From Aptenodytes patagonicus (lineage: Eukaryota; Chordata; Aves; Sphenisciformes; Spheniscidae), in contig NC_134951.1 of the NCBI RefSeq assembly GCF_965638725.1, positions 7,091,618 through 7,155,617 on the forward strand: a stretch of 64,000 bases of DNA. Reading direction: 5' to 3'. The position numbers and the translations under genes were made by a program. The notes under the pieces are model-generated. The model was not told the DNA's origin and did no database searches. It saw nothing but the letters and a program-made list of their open reading frames with translations. Positions 12,291-62,735 of the stretch are shown piece after piece. Every line of letters begins with the position of its first letter. Position 1 is the stretch's first letter.

Positions 12291-13209
12291 GGACCGTAGA
12301 GGCAAGGAGCAAAACTCACTTTCAGGGTATCTGCAAGTGCTGCTGCAGGTTTGTTTTTTTTTTTTTTAAAAAGGATTTTTTTTTTTTTTTTTCCCTATCT
12401 GCCTTTTTTCTCATGTTCTGAGGCTCTGAATTTTCCATTTTTTTTTCAGGCGGATAATCGCACTTTGTGATGTTCAAGACCCATAGCCATGCCCTGGAAT
12501 GAAAAGGAAAATCGTTTTTTCCCTCCTCATCTCACTAGAAGCTGAACTGCTGAAGGGGATAGAAGTCCGAGCCGGGTTTCCCACCTTTACTAGTTGAGGA
12601 TCTGTGCTCCACAGAGGTCCGAAGCCCACGCCTTGTGTATGTGCACAAACCTTACCCCGCTCCGTGGCAGCGTAGAAAATCATTATACTTTCACTGGTGC
12701 ATGGGAACGTGCTACTTGCTAATCACTTTGTAGCTGGCACTGCCTAACTTACATGTCCTTCTGGTGCAAACAAGCATTACAGTGTAAAGGAAACATAACT
12801 TGTGGGTTTGGGATTTTTGGGCTTTTTTTTTTGCCCTAATCCATACAGGGTCAACGTGCTTTCATGTTGATGGCAACCTACTGGAGGCTTCACATCTCCG
12901 ACACAGCACATTATTGGTAAGTAGGTACAAAAGGGTTACACATAACCCGTGCACAGGCTGTAATCCAGGTCAGATTCTGGCTCCCTCCCCTCCTTTTTGT
13001 GTGAAATTACAGCTTGGCTTCACGAACCCGAGATCGCCGAGCTGGCCAGGCTCGTGCAGTAAAGGGACTCGCTCAAGCCAGGGGCAGCGGCTAAGCCTGG
13101 TCATCGTATCTAAATTTTTTAAGCAAGAGTGATACCTTCCTCCCCCTCACCCCGGCTCTGAGAGTTATAGTAGGGGACAAGGCTCTTTTAATTGTTTGCT
13201 TAATGTCTT

Positions 13210-13225
13210 CCCCCCCCCCCCCCCC
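13210..13225. repeat. Poly(C)/poly(G) run of 16
   Basis: An uninterrupted run of 16 C on the plus strand. Such runs are length-variable and prone to assembly error. Confidence 0.9.
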
Positions 13226-15771
13226 TTAATTACTGTTGTTCTGTTAGAGAGATGAGACTGAGACTAGTACAACACTGGAAATACATATTGCTGCTGTGAC
13301 GGGTAGAAGCGGTGTGGATGTGGCTTTTGTACACAGGAACTGAACGAGACCACACCTGTAGCACCAAGTTCATCATCTGGTTCCTGACAGCGACCCACAC
13401 CAGAAGCTTTGGAGAAAGGGGCAAAAAGAAAAAAGCCATTATAAAATTGCAGCTGGGTGTATTGAAATCTCTAGCTGGGTGCCCTTCAGCAGCAAGGTGC
13501 TGTCTCAGGCCAACAGTTACTCTCATTAGCTAGGAAAAATAGTACTCACATTTACTGTTGGTTCAACTTCAATTTTGGCCTCTCGGTCACTCAGATCCAG
13601 AGGTCTGGGGAACTATGGTAGTGACCTGCACGCTTCTGCAGTGGCTGGAACTGGTCACTAGAGGGTACAGGTGCATATGGATTTAAGGCACTGTTCTGAA
13701 TAGCTGGAAATGATATTTGTCTTGGATGTAAGAAATGGCTCGGCTGCTTAAAACTGTTATAAAATGAAAACAAGGCATGGACAAGGAGTTTGATAATTCC
13801 ACCAAAATGTTTAATACCATAATAGATTTTCACTGAAGTACAGAGCTAATGTGAATATTTGTACAAAATATGTGGTTAAAAATAGTATTGATTTATAATA
13901 TATACAGATATGTCACATCTGTGTCAGAAATGCAGACACTTGAATGAGAACATGAGTAATGTTTTTAAATCTACAACAACATACATGAAATATTTCTGCA
14001 GCTACCCACAGTAGGACAACTTGCCAAATCGACACTTAAGGATCCATCAGTCATTACAGATGACATTCTTTTCAGAAGTTTCTGAACAAGAACTGTGCTC
14101 TAAAATGGATTCAAAACATTTACTTTCATTAACTGAATAGTGAAGAGAACGCATCTGCGTGACACTAATGCAGACACAACTTTCTCGTACTAGATTAATG
14201 ATCAATTACAATAATTTGTTAAAACACGGCTGATTTTCTGGTGTATAACAACAGAGAAGTTTAATCCTTCTTGCTGGATACTCTTACTGAAGCGGGTGAG
14301 GAAGCCCCTGACTCAGGGACAGCAAACGGGCGCTTTTTAATACAGCTCTCACTTACATGGATTTAAATCCTGAAGCATGTCTTAAGGTCCTGAATATCTT
14401 CATTTGTCATTAACTTTGAGGCTGCTCACACTTCACAGCTTTCCCAGCCTTACTCCAAGAAGAATCTCACGAACAAATGCCCCAGATTCTAGGCTTTGTA
14501 GCTACGGCATCGGTACACAATCCTATATTAAAAGAATCCACGGATGACTCTTACTGTAGCCCCAGAAGCTCTGTGTAGCGACTGAACAAATTGACAAAAG
14601 GGGAGAGACGAATTAAGGTGCTTTTTTTAATGCTTTTTGAGCATCTCCAAGTGGAGGCACTCGGGGTTCTTGCCCTTCCATCGGGAGTGCCGCTGCTGTT
14701 CTGCCTCTAACAGTGCAGGCTCCCCTCCCCTCCGAGCCAAAGCAAACATACTCGACACTTCAAATAGGCGTGTGGGAAAGAGCTTTTACAACACTTCCTT
14801 GTAATTTTACCCCCGAATGCCACAGTCTACATGTATTTAAAAAAAGAGCACAACTCACGTTAGGAAAAAACATCTCCTTTTAAGAGGAGCCTAGAACATT
14901 TGAAAGCTGCTGTACTCCCCCCAGAAGATGTGCTAAAACAAGAAAAGCAGCGTTTGGTTTTTGGGGGGGTTTTTTTTGCTAGCATAACTAGCATTGCGTG
15001 AGGATGAGTATAAATGAGGGTCTGTCTGGGACTTTAATCCATACCTGTTTCTGCTTTTTGGTAAAACAGAACTGAATACGGCTTCTTAGGCAGAGGGGAA
15101 TCAAGGAAATGCAAAGGTCTTAAAATTCATACTAGTACGTGAGAGAAAGTCTTAAGTGGCTAAATGTTTAGCGGTAAAATAGTTACCACTAAAGAAGGAA
15201 CAAAAATAAATTTAGTAAAGGATGCGATCTGAAAGCACTGTAACTTTAATCAGGATATCGACAATAACCTACTTAAATCCCCTCTTCCATAGAAAGCTTG
15301 TTCCAGCTCCCCAGCTCCGTGACAGGTATTGCCTTCACTTCAAGCAAGCCGTTCCAGTAAGTCTCTCTGTAACACCACCAAACTGACTACAGATTTCATC
15401 ATCGGGCAGTAAAATACCGAAGGACCCAACCCCTGTGAGTTGCTGAATCCATTTTAAGACGTTGGGCCGATCATCAGGGAGTGAGTTGGTAACTACAGAC
15501 CCAGTCGCAGAGCTGGAGTCCGCTCTGCGCGTCCCAGCACGTCCTTCTGAAATCACCACCTCTCTTGCTTTGATTGTAACTCTTCAGGGCAAAAAAAACG
15601 GGGCTGCACAAGGAACAGCAACAGCCAGACTATCAGTAATGAAGCACAGAGAGCTTCAGCTGTAACCAAGGTGTGAGCCACGGAAGCCTCGGGCCCCTGC
15701 TGCAGCTGGGAGAAATATTTTTAACTCCCATTATTCAGTATCATGCAGGGTTAGGTTGCACATCATCGCTT

Positions 15772-15785
15772 GCATGCGCGCATGC
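15772..15785. promoter_or_regulatory. CpG-containing perfect palindrome, NRF1-like
   Basis: GCATGCGCGCATGC is a 14-bp perfect palindrome whose core GCGCATGC overlaps the NRF1 consensus (YGCGCAYGCGCR). It is isolated in AT-rich intergenic DNA, so its role is uncertain. Confidence 0.25.
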
Positions 15786-16016
15786 CCAGTATAAAGAAAT
15801 ATTGCCTATTTGTGTGTGCAAATTAAGTGCATGCTGAAGTTACACGCATACAGACAGTCATGTCCTCAACCAAAGACCAGTTTGCGATCCTCTGGGACGT
15901 ACAGCTCCCTACCACCCGCAGCTGAAGCCCTGAAGCTTATTTCCAGGTGCTGCGGCCAGTGCCAAGCACGACGGAAGAGCCACATGTAGGCATGCGGGTA
16001 ATGCAACATTTCGATG

Positions 16017-16163
16017 GGATCAGATGAAGAACCTTACTGTAGTTGGGGAAAGCTCATTTGTTGCTCAACGGTGAAAAATAAACCAGGCCTCCTGTAGTGC
16101 ATTTTACCTCTGAAGTACTCCGTACAAAGACAACTATTACTACTTTTTCTAATCAAAACACAG
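16017..16163. repeat. 147-bp direct duplication, copy 2
   Basis: Second copy of the segment at 11271-11417, same length and orientation, 4.7 kb away on the far side of the ENPP5 CpG island. The flanks of the two copies do not match, so homology stops abruptly at both ends. Confidence 0.9.
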
Positions 16164-18314
16164 AGGTTAAGGCCTGTCAGTGAGCTCAGAGCTTACATTT
16201 CCAACGAGACCTCTTAAGCGGATCTAATTTTCAGAATCATGAACAATCATCCTTTGAGAAACTGAGTCTTTTATGCCAGGCACCCAGAGAAAAAAAAAAA
16301 AGCCCTTTTTCCAAATGCAGATCCGAGTGATCAAATACAAGAGTTTCAAAGACAGCTAATCAGCAAACTCATCTCCTGGTTTCCAATCCTTTGCCAGATC
16401 CAGTACAAATTGACGCGAGAGACTACAAACGATTGGTTTCAATTTTTGTAATAATTAATGTTAATAGAACTTTCTCCCCAGCCTGGATGGTGGCTGGATG
16501 CCATGTTCCTTATTCAAGCACTCATGCCCACTGTATTTACCCATTGTTATAAAAGCACGGTGAGAACCACACCAGCTGTCAGGGATGTGCTTTTGCTCAC
16601 CAGGGACTGCGCTGGATTCTTTCTTTGCGTACGCCTAGCCAAATCCACAGCAAACCAGTGCAAGTTCACGTGAAGCTGTGAAACTGCAGCAGTTGAAAAC
16701 GGAACATGGCATATCCTGCCAACAAGAGGGCTATTTTTCCCCCCTACTTTCTACTGAAACAGAGTTTGGCCTATGTCACACATTTAAGCATTTTCAGTTC
16801 TACCAGTTAAGAGAGCAGTGGTATGTACCACACTAGTCAGTTTATTAACGTAGTTTAACTCTTTAAATGTTGCTTTTCAAAATGCCAGCGCAAGCAGAAC
16901 ACAAAAATATTGTTCGCCATATTTATTTTTTAAACTAAGCTCTGAATTATACAAGTGTAAAAGTGATTAATTAGCCAATAGCTTTTTAATACTCCTATAA
17001 AATATGACTAAATAGAGTATTTCAAAAGTATGTACAATATAATGGAAATGCTAACATCATCCGTCACAGTGCTCAGACGTACCACTGTAATCAAGCCTTG
17101 CAAGACGGTTCAGTCCGTTACTCTGTACAAAGAACAGTCTGTCTTTTTGCAGAAAGCTTTTTCGCTGTTGCGGAATGGGAGGGAGGGGGAAAAAGACCAA
17201 AATAAAAACAACCCACCTCTCCCACCCAAATTAGGATCAAATAAACGTTAAACAATTTATCCATGGGGCACACTTTTATAATATAAAGCACTTTACAATA
17301 ACTATGTCTGTAGTCCTGTTATGGTTGAGGAAGGGATGCTCTTGCCATGTTTTCTTGCTGAAAACAAAGCGTACTTGAGTGTGTATGTATGTGTTAGGAA
17401 GGGGGGAGTTTGTACTACCTTGTCCTAATTACAAAAGTCAAGGCCACAGAAATTCTTTGTTCTTTTGTTCCAAAATACACTTTCTCCATGCGTTGTAAAT
17501 GTTTTCTTGCTTTTAACTGTACTTAGGAAGTCATTGAAATTTCCATTTGGTATCTGCAGGGGTCAGAAAGGACAAGCAGGCAGCGGGCAACAGAAGCTGC
17601 ACTCCCCTGATCTCCTTTCCTTCCCAGCCAGCAGCAGGAGCAATGTCCAGCCCACAGAGCGCCCCAGGGCATCGCTGCCAGCCGCTCCCACCGGCTCCTG
17701 CTTTGGAAGGGAAATCAAAAGGACGCCGTCTGTGTCCCTGTGCATCAGAAGCTGGAATGCAACACAGAGATTTCACTCCTATTTATAGTATTACGACATG
17801 AGAGAATCTACTTTAGCACGGTGGCCACCCTGTGAAAAGTGCGAGTCAGAGGGACTGAGCTCACAAGGGAAACTCCCACGGAAGCAAGTAGGGGCTCTGT
17901 CTGTGAATTACTGAATTAAATAGGACAGTTACTCCTCCAGATGGTCAGCATTTTTTGAAAGAAGCCTTTCTTCCGTGCCAGGCAAGAACCAGCCTTTAGC
18001 AAAATACCTGGTTGTCTTAAGAGTCACAAATGCTGTTACTTTTATGATAGGGACATTATTCCGTAATACCTGAAACATTTTTCTATGATGACCGTTACTT
18101 TATCGTGCAAAGGTGATACATAAGCTTTGACCATAGTTAAAACAGGCTTCTTTGAGTTTTCAGGTTTGTAGTCGTGCTTCTATTTCTGTGCTTTAACCAG
18201 TGAGCTATGTTCACTCCCTCCTGGGTAGTACCACATAGTTTTATAAAGACAAAGAGTAGTCGGTGAATGGGGCCTGGTTTTAAATCTGTCTGAAAATGCA
18301 TTTTGAGGAAAGAA

Positions 18315-20812
18315 CATTTAAGATCCAATGCTTTATTTTGCAGTATAGTTTTACATCATGTGAGGCCAAAGTCTGCATTTCAGAACCAAGTCTCCCCAAA
18401 GTTTGGGTACATGGATATAAGGACTAGATCCGGCCTCCAACACTTTTGCATGTAAAAAAATCCAGAGTATCAACTTCGATTGGAGATGACCTCTGATCGC
18501 TTACATCAGTTGAGGATGTGGCCAGTAATTTCTTCCATACAGCATATATCAACAAAAAATCTTACGCGTTTAAATCTTACTCTCCCTGTTTATACTGGTC
18601 TAAACCCATGGACCTTAGCGTTCTGTATGTTCTCAAAAAAGACAGTGGCGTTACTCCTCAAGTATCGTAGGTGGCCTATGACAGCGTTTTCAACAGGAAC
18701 ATCAGGTTATAGTTCTAGAGCAGTGAGTGACAATTTATTTATTTAAACCAATTCTAAATGCATCACTGAAAAAATAATTGACGTGAAACCTCTAAGGAGT
18801 TAAGACAACTTTACACAGATACCATGAGGATACTATAGCCCCATTTTTTGTTCAGTCTCTGCTGTATTTAATGTACTTCTATTAGTGTAACACGCGCACG
18901 ACGATGTCCATAACAAGTATCACATTATAGATATATGCTAAGTAAAGCACTACATCTCAACAAGAGTATTAGGGGGCTGTGGTGGTCAGAGAATGAACTA
19001 CATGAGAATGTTAAGTCCTCATTCTCAGAACGTCCTCACCATACATATGGAGAATGGCATCTCCTGTCTTCACCGACAAAGCAACAGGCTTTTCTTCCTG
19101 GAAGTACTGCAGAGCCAATACCCCAGCAAGGGGGACTTGACTCTGCTGAAGCTTGTAGCCTCACTGCTAATGAATGGTGGAATGGAACCCTCCCTCAGAA
19201 ACCAGACCATTAGGTGTTATGACAAAAATCTTGATTACAGAACCTAAGCTGACTGTCCAGATCTTAGAATGAGCTTCCAAGATGTATTTACTTATCTTAA
19301 CTTGTAAAGGATTTTAAACCGTGGAATCTCACTGTGCCATTTTATAGTCACTTTTGGGAGTACAGCTGCAGCTTATTAGCTTAAAAATCCCACCGTATCT
19401 TACACATGTGCTCAGTTTTCTGCAATATTAATTTCAGAGGAACTACTCATGTGCATAAATTAAGCGCATGCTTAAATATATGCAAAATCTGAGCTCAAAC
19501 GTCTAGAAAATATGTTCTCAAAATGACAAATACGCATTAAAAAAAAAAAATCATCATGGAAGGTCTGCCGGACAGGGAATCCAGTATCTGTCTGCTGTCA
19601 GCCATGATGAAAACACAGAACAATTTTTGTAACCCAGTATACATTGCAAGTGAAAGAAACATGCAGGACAGAGTGAGAAAAGGGGTTTCAACTGCATGCA
19701 GTCTAGTTTCAAGTGTGTAATTATGGTCCTGTTTTCTTTGGCCTAAAAGAAAAAAAACCAACAAAGAACACCAACTAGCCTCTCCTCACCTCCACAAACC
19801 CAAACTGCATACAGCTCAGAAAGGGCTTTAAAGCACAGGAAGTGGGGAGGGAAAAGGTCTGGGTATTAGAGATGTACGAGTAATTACTAACAGTTTCAGG
19901 GCTATTCAACACACCACTAGGAAAGCATTCAGCCTGTATCATTACTAGAACTTACAGCTATAACAGAGAGCAATGAATCCCATTTTAAATGCGCAGTCCG
20001 TTAGCTTCGCTTTCTTCCTCAAACTCAGAGAGAAGTACCACTCGTACCTTTATGGAAGGTAAAATGACAATCCCTATTGATATTCTGGCTCCCTCCTCCT
20101 TAGTGAGAAGGACTGAAAGACACCAGACCCTCCAGCAAGCTGCTGCCTCTCCCCTCAGCCCAGAGAGCTCTGTCTTGCATCCCTGCCACCATTAGGACCA
20201 GCGTACTCTACAGCTGTCGGTGGAAGAGGGTGTTTTTCTGCTGTTTCTAAAAATGTTGCAAAGATAGCATTCCCTACAGAAGATTCCAGGGGGATGAAAA
20301 GGCCACCAAGCTGCTAGTATATTAAAAACAACACACGTACCCACCCTTAAAAAAAAAAAAAGAGGAAAAAGGGAAAAGGCTAAGGTCTGCTGGAGAACTG
20401 AGGAGGTCAGAGGAGCAGGCTGCTTGATGAAGGGCAGTAGCAAGTATTCTGGGAGTTTGAATATCAAGCCTGGTATCGGCCTGATTTCCCACCCTGAACG
20501 ATCTCTCTGGTAGTGGTGTTTCAGCATGCAAATTATAGCTGTAAAAAAATCCTCAGACTGAAACCCTCCCTTGTTTCTTGAGCCTTGTTTTGTCCTTTCC
20601 AGAAAAATCTATTAGTTGGTGTGTGATATGGCTACATATACAAAGATCTTTTTCCTAGCCCTTTTATTACATAGGCTTGATTACTGTGAAGGGATTTCAA
20701 TGAGTTTAATGTCCTGGTACTCAAAAGGCAATGGCTGCCTTTCAACAAAACAAAGCAAACAAAAACCAAAAGCTGTGCTGGAGGAGAGAAGTGCTGCTTC
20801 TGCCGGAGAGGC
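18315..20812 (-). other. RCAN2: Probable RCAN2 3' UTR
   Basis: The region follows the RCAN2 stop codon and is AT-rich without a supported frame. Ending it at the AATAAA at 18337-18332 gives about 2.5 kb, similar to the human UTR as I recall it. Other minus-strand AATAAA hexamers at 20668-20663 and around 18740 could mark shorter forms. The extent is inferred. Confidence 0.45.
18332..18337 (-). terminator. Candidate RCAN2 poly(A) signal AATAAA
   Basis: Canonical AATAAA on the minus strand (CTGCAAAATAAAGCATTGG) with a U-rich TGTTCTTTCC about 25 bases beyond it. Its distance from the stop fits a long RCAN2 3' UTR. Confidence 0.4.
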
Positions 20813-58351
<37,539 letters not shown>

Positions 58352-58360
58352 TTAGGCAAC

Positions 58361-58400
58361 CTCAGAGTAACAAATGATTGGAAGAAAAAAAAAAAAAAAT
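58361..58400 (-). promoter_or_regulatory. RCAN2: Candidate splice acceptor of the first RCAN2 coding exon
   Basis: On the minus strand a run of T followed by CTTCCAATCATTTGTTACTC and TGAG|GTTGCC precedes the start codon by 30 bases. TGAG is the first AG after the pyrimidine tract. The tract itself is ideal, but the last bases are a weak acceptor match. Confidence 0.45.
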
Positions 58401-61400
58401 CTTCAATTCAGTATTGCAAATGAACAGCCCAAAATTCTGTTTCAATGCCGACAATAACTGCAAGCTTCCGACACAAGCTCTTTGCACTTAACTGAGTTGC
58501 TCCTTGCCTTTCCCTCGTACACCCACCAACTGAGCAGGCACAGCATAGTAACAGCGCTATTCCATCTCTCACGGCAATGACATCACCACAAAGACTGACA
58601 TAAGCTAAATCTATTTTTTCAACCCTTTTATCTCTAGGCAGCACAGTGGATCAAATTGAACATGATTATGTGCTAAATCTGAACTCGGACTAAATCAATT
58701 CAAGCAGCGTTCACTGGCAACTGAGTCATAGCTGTTGTTTCAGCTGAGCGCTTATGTTGGCAAAAAAGATCGCCTGACACTGAAAGCTCCACTGAGTGTA
58801 AATTAACCCAGCATTTAAAGCCACTAAGCTCAGGCTGACGTTCATTACTTTATTATACTTTAAAATCTATAGCAGCGCTAATGAAAAAAAAAAAATTAAA
58901 AACCTCAGCATTCTGCTTTTAATAGCTCTAAGTCTTTTTCAATAAAGCACGCAATATAACCCCACACATGAGATTAGAGAACACCTAGTCCTATCATCAG
59001 GAGTGATCAACATACTGCAAATTCAATCCCAGCACTTAGATATACAAGTTGCATTACGACTCATCTTCAGAAAGATCAGAGGCATGTCTGTGTGTGATTT
59101 GGAAGTCAATGCCCCTTCAAAGAACAGAACACGAAAATTTGCCTTGAAATGAGGACTTCACGCTGGCAACCTTTACACCATCTGTCCTTAGGGTTACTCC
59201 TTCACAAATGTAACAGTATTCAACTGAAAGAAACAGATTTAAGTAAAGTGAAGAAGTTTTACACCTGCTGACTCAGTGGTCTGTTTATTCTTAGAAAGTT
59301 TATTTTTTAATGATAGAAATAAAATACCTACAAATTTGGGACTTCTAAAGTTGATCTTTATCCCAGATTTGCACCATTATTTTTCCTCTAATGTTTCATT
59401 CTTGTGATCCATAAATTACTTTTGATTGTTACAGGCCTAGAGATGACATTTATGGGTAAATCAGATTAACAGAGAGAATTAAAATATTTACCTATTGATA
59501 TAAACCTAGCAGCAGCACATAGCTCAATGCAAGAGCCTGTTCTGCTTACTCCACTTCATTGATGGATATTGCAGCTTGTACCACATTCTGTGATGCTGCA
59601 CAGAGCTTTAGACAACCTAGTTTAAGTACCAGTAGCAAACTATCTCGGACACGTGTGCTGAACCACAGTCAGTTTGGGCTGCAGACTACCATACCCCTAA
59701 TGAAATTCAAAATGAAGACACCTGGGGAAAATATATCAAGTTCTTTGCACCAAAACTGTGGATTCAGGCACCTAAAAGCAGAAGCAGCTTCAGATTAGAC
59801 TCAAGCTACCCAGCTTCCTGTCTTATTCTTTCGCCAGCACCATAATTTTGGTAAGCACAGGGAATTCCAGATTAGCCAATGACAGAACAACCTCCGCTGA
59901 GAAATCCACTCTTTACCCCTGCGAGCCGGCAGTAAGGTTAGATGCTGTTACAGAAAAGCTGAGGTCTCTTATCAGAACATTCTTTTCCAAGTTCTATTAA
60001 ATTATTTGCCCGCTTTTTAACTTGCATTTATAGTAGCCCCCTCAGCAGTAATCACAAACTAAGATCCAGAACCAGGACAGAAAGATATCCCAGCACTAAA
60101 GATTTTACAGACCAAGACTATACCGATCAACAGAAATGGATAGGGTGGTACAAGGCAGCAAATGAATCAATGTGGTTTATCATGATAATCAATTGTTTTG
60201 TACACCAGTCACTTAATCATTGTCAAGTTTTTTCATAGACCATAGGAAAAGACTTTTAAGAAAGAATTTGAAGTTAACATTTTGTGCATGTTTAGAGGAA
60301 CTTTTATTCATGTATTTGAATATCATATATATGTGACATCATAGGAAAAAAGTCATAAAGATGCCTGATTGAAGTTCTAAGCAGGCAGCAATGGAAAAAT
60401 CATGTCATCAGAAAACTGAGAAGTTAGTAAGTGGTTATCAAAGAGCTGGAAGGAAACACTGAAAGCAAAGACGAGTCATGTATATCTGAGCCTAATGAAA
60501 GTTTTAGCAGTATGGACCAACAGGACAAAAAAACATAACAAACATTTGAAAAAGGAAAAGATCGAGAATTAGACGATGCTGATCCCTAAGGTCTAGAAAG
60601 GCATCTGAAGTGAAAGTGATGCCTGGCCTGAGCGTGGTTTCATAGCAGTGATGGAAGAAAGATCTTACAATACAGAGCTACACTGGATAGTTCCATAATA
60701 ATTTATTTCATTTTTTTATTTTTAAAACTGTCACCTATCAATTTCAGTAGCCCATCTCTGTAATCTTACAAAAACTAGCACATGGTGTGCGAACTGACCT
60801 GTTCTGCCTTATGATTATTCTTGCACTTCTACTATTCATCTCCTTTCAAAACAGAATCATTGCAATTTTTCCACTCCACCCGAGTAAGGAAACCTTACTG
60901 AGATCACAATTACTTTCATTTCTTGTTTCTTCTTGCCTATTCCTAAGTGTAACCTATTTTTTCCCCTTAAAAAACACTCTAGCTCACTAGGGTATTTTAG
61001 TGAACTCTTTACAGAGACAACCTAGTTGTTTTTGCTTCTCGAAAACAAAGATTACCTAACAGAAGAACTCTACAGAGCGTTTGAGTACTTCAACTTACGT
61101 CTTTCAATATACATCATATTCTATTTGTTACTACTCACTTCTCATTTGAAATCAAGACAATCCTATGTGAGACTGTAGATGGTCTTGCTAAATTCAATTC
61201 AGTGAACTCAAGAAAAAATAAAGCCATATTTCATGCATATTTTAAAGTATCATATTTAATAAACACAAATTGATATAGACACATAATGCACTTCAGCATA
61301 CTCGAAGAACCTACTCTTTCAGTAGGTTCTCCAGATCACAAACTGCTACTAACCACAGCTTTTGTACTAACATGTGAGCAGGAAAGCCGTGGGTGCTAAG

Positions 61401-61516
61401 CCAGAGGATTTATGGATCACATATATACCTTAAAGCTTTACCTGAAGTTAAAGGCTAGACAACATATGAAATATTAATACTGACCAATACAAGCAGATTT
61501 TTTTTTTTCCCCCCAA

Positions 61517-61790
61517 GTAAAACAGTTGGTGCTGAGGACCTGACAACAGTATACCTATTTCAAGAGGGATTATTTCAGGCTAGCTCTAGTATGCCCCGTG
61601 GACTGGTACCCAGCAGCAGCACAGCAGAAAGCAGTCCTGGAGGCATCCTCTGGTTTAGGTTCATCTGAAGGGAACCCACATGCAGAGTGCTCTGCGACGT
61701 GAGCCAAAGCACAGAAGGTGGAAGACCATTTCAGAAGAAAATGACCTGAACTAGAATGCTAATGTAAATGCATCCAAAAGTAACGGTATT
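61517..61790 (+). repeat. Dispersed unnamed repeat, copy B
   Basis: Begins AAAACAGTTGGTGCTGAGGA and continues through CCCGTGGACTGGTACCCAGC, CTGGAGGCATCCTCTGGTTT, GTTCATCTGAAGGGAACCC and GAGTGCTCTGCGACGTGAGC with AAAGCACAG. It has an extra block after the first 21 bp compared with copy A at 41390-41645. Confidence 0.7.
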
Positions 61791-62684
61791 GCCGTCCCCT
61801 ACCAATTTTACATTGGGCTTAAGGCCACGACCACTAATTCTGAGAATGGAGAGGAAGTAGAGAGTTTTGAACAGTCATTCAGAAATTTCTCAATTTGTTT
61901 CAGGTTTTGTTCATAGTAACAAACGTGCATGGAATTAAATGGGCACTATTCACTCTATGTGAATATTTCAGGGGAGTGAATTTAAGAGCAGTTGAGACCT
62001 ACTTGTATATCTAGGCTGAGTACGGAAATACCAAGTTTTTACAGTTACGTGTATAGCCATGAAAAAGGTTCTAGAACTCAGAATAATACTGATTAAACGC
62101 AACTCCGGGTGGTATTGTTCGTTCACAAGAACCAACATAATCCCGTAGCATCACTAGAGTCTCTAATGATTAACACTTGATGATCATGTCTTATACATGA
62201 ATCAGCAATCCCTTTCAAAAAGATGAAAAGTTTCCAAAATGAGAAGAAAAATAAGTCATGTTTTTCCGGCCAGGGACAATCTTGCATTCTGGATTTGTAC
62301 AGAGCCTGGGACAACGCAGTCCTAGTCTACAACCTTTACTCCCGTGTATGGAGTTTTTGTACAGTGTTACCATAGTTTTAGCTATGTCTCAGCTTGATAC
62401 ACATAAATAGTACCACAGATTTAAGATGTTTTGAGCTCAACTGTGAAGCCATTAAAACAACTTGTGCAAAATGTTGACCCTCCTTTTGCAGCAAACTACT
62501 ACTGATTTAGCCTTAGGGAAACTTCACTGTATCTGGACCTCACAGTAACATCAGCCACATTGTAACCAAAAATACCAGCTAAATTCAGAAGCAAGAGTGA
62601 CATTTTTTGCTCACTGGATGAAGCTTGTGCTCATTATTAGTAGTAATAGAGGGATTATTTCTGTAGCAGCTCTGCTTGTAGGTG

Positions 62685-62735
62685 CAAACCATATTAAGGT
62701 GCTGTATAAATACAGAACAATAAAAAGAAACCCTA
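62685..62735 (+). repeat. Possible ancient SINE 3' tail
   Basis: AAGGTGCTGTATAAATACAG followed by AACAATAAAAAG resembles the common end of old vertebrate SINEs ('aaggcgctatataaatgcaa'). Only the tail is recognisable. Confidence 0.3.

Larger units (their letters stand above)
12291..18314. other. Intergenic stretch between ENPP5 promoter and RCAN2 3' end
   Basis: About 6 kb of mostly AT-rich DNA with no supported exon. It contains T-rich runs near 12350-12392, a 16-base C run at 13210-13225, copy 2 of the 147-bp duplication and a CpG-containing palindrome at 15772-15785. Part could be a longer RCAN2 3' UTR, since further minus-strand poly(A)-like hexamers occur (for example ATTAAA near 13811). 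Confidence 0.5.

Noticed and set aside
11403..12305. Several open frames of 70-137 codons on both strands in the CpG island
   Set aside because: High GC removes stop codons; the frames are Pro/Arg/Gly/Ala-rich, overlap on opposite strands and show no domain. Treated as promoter sequence.
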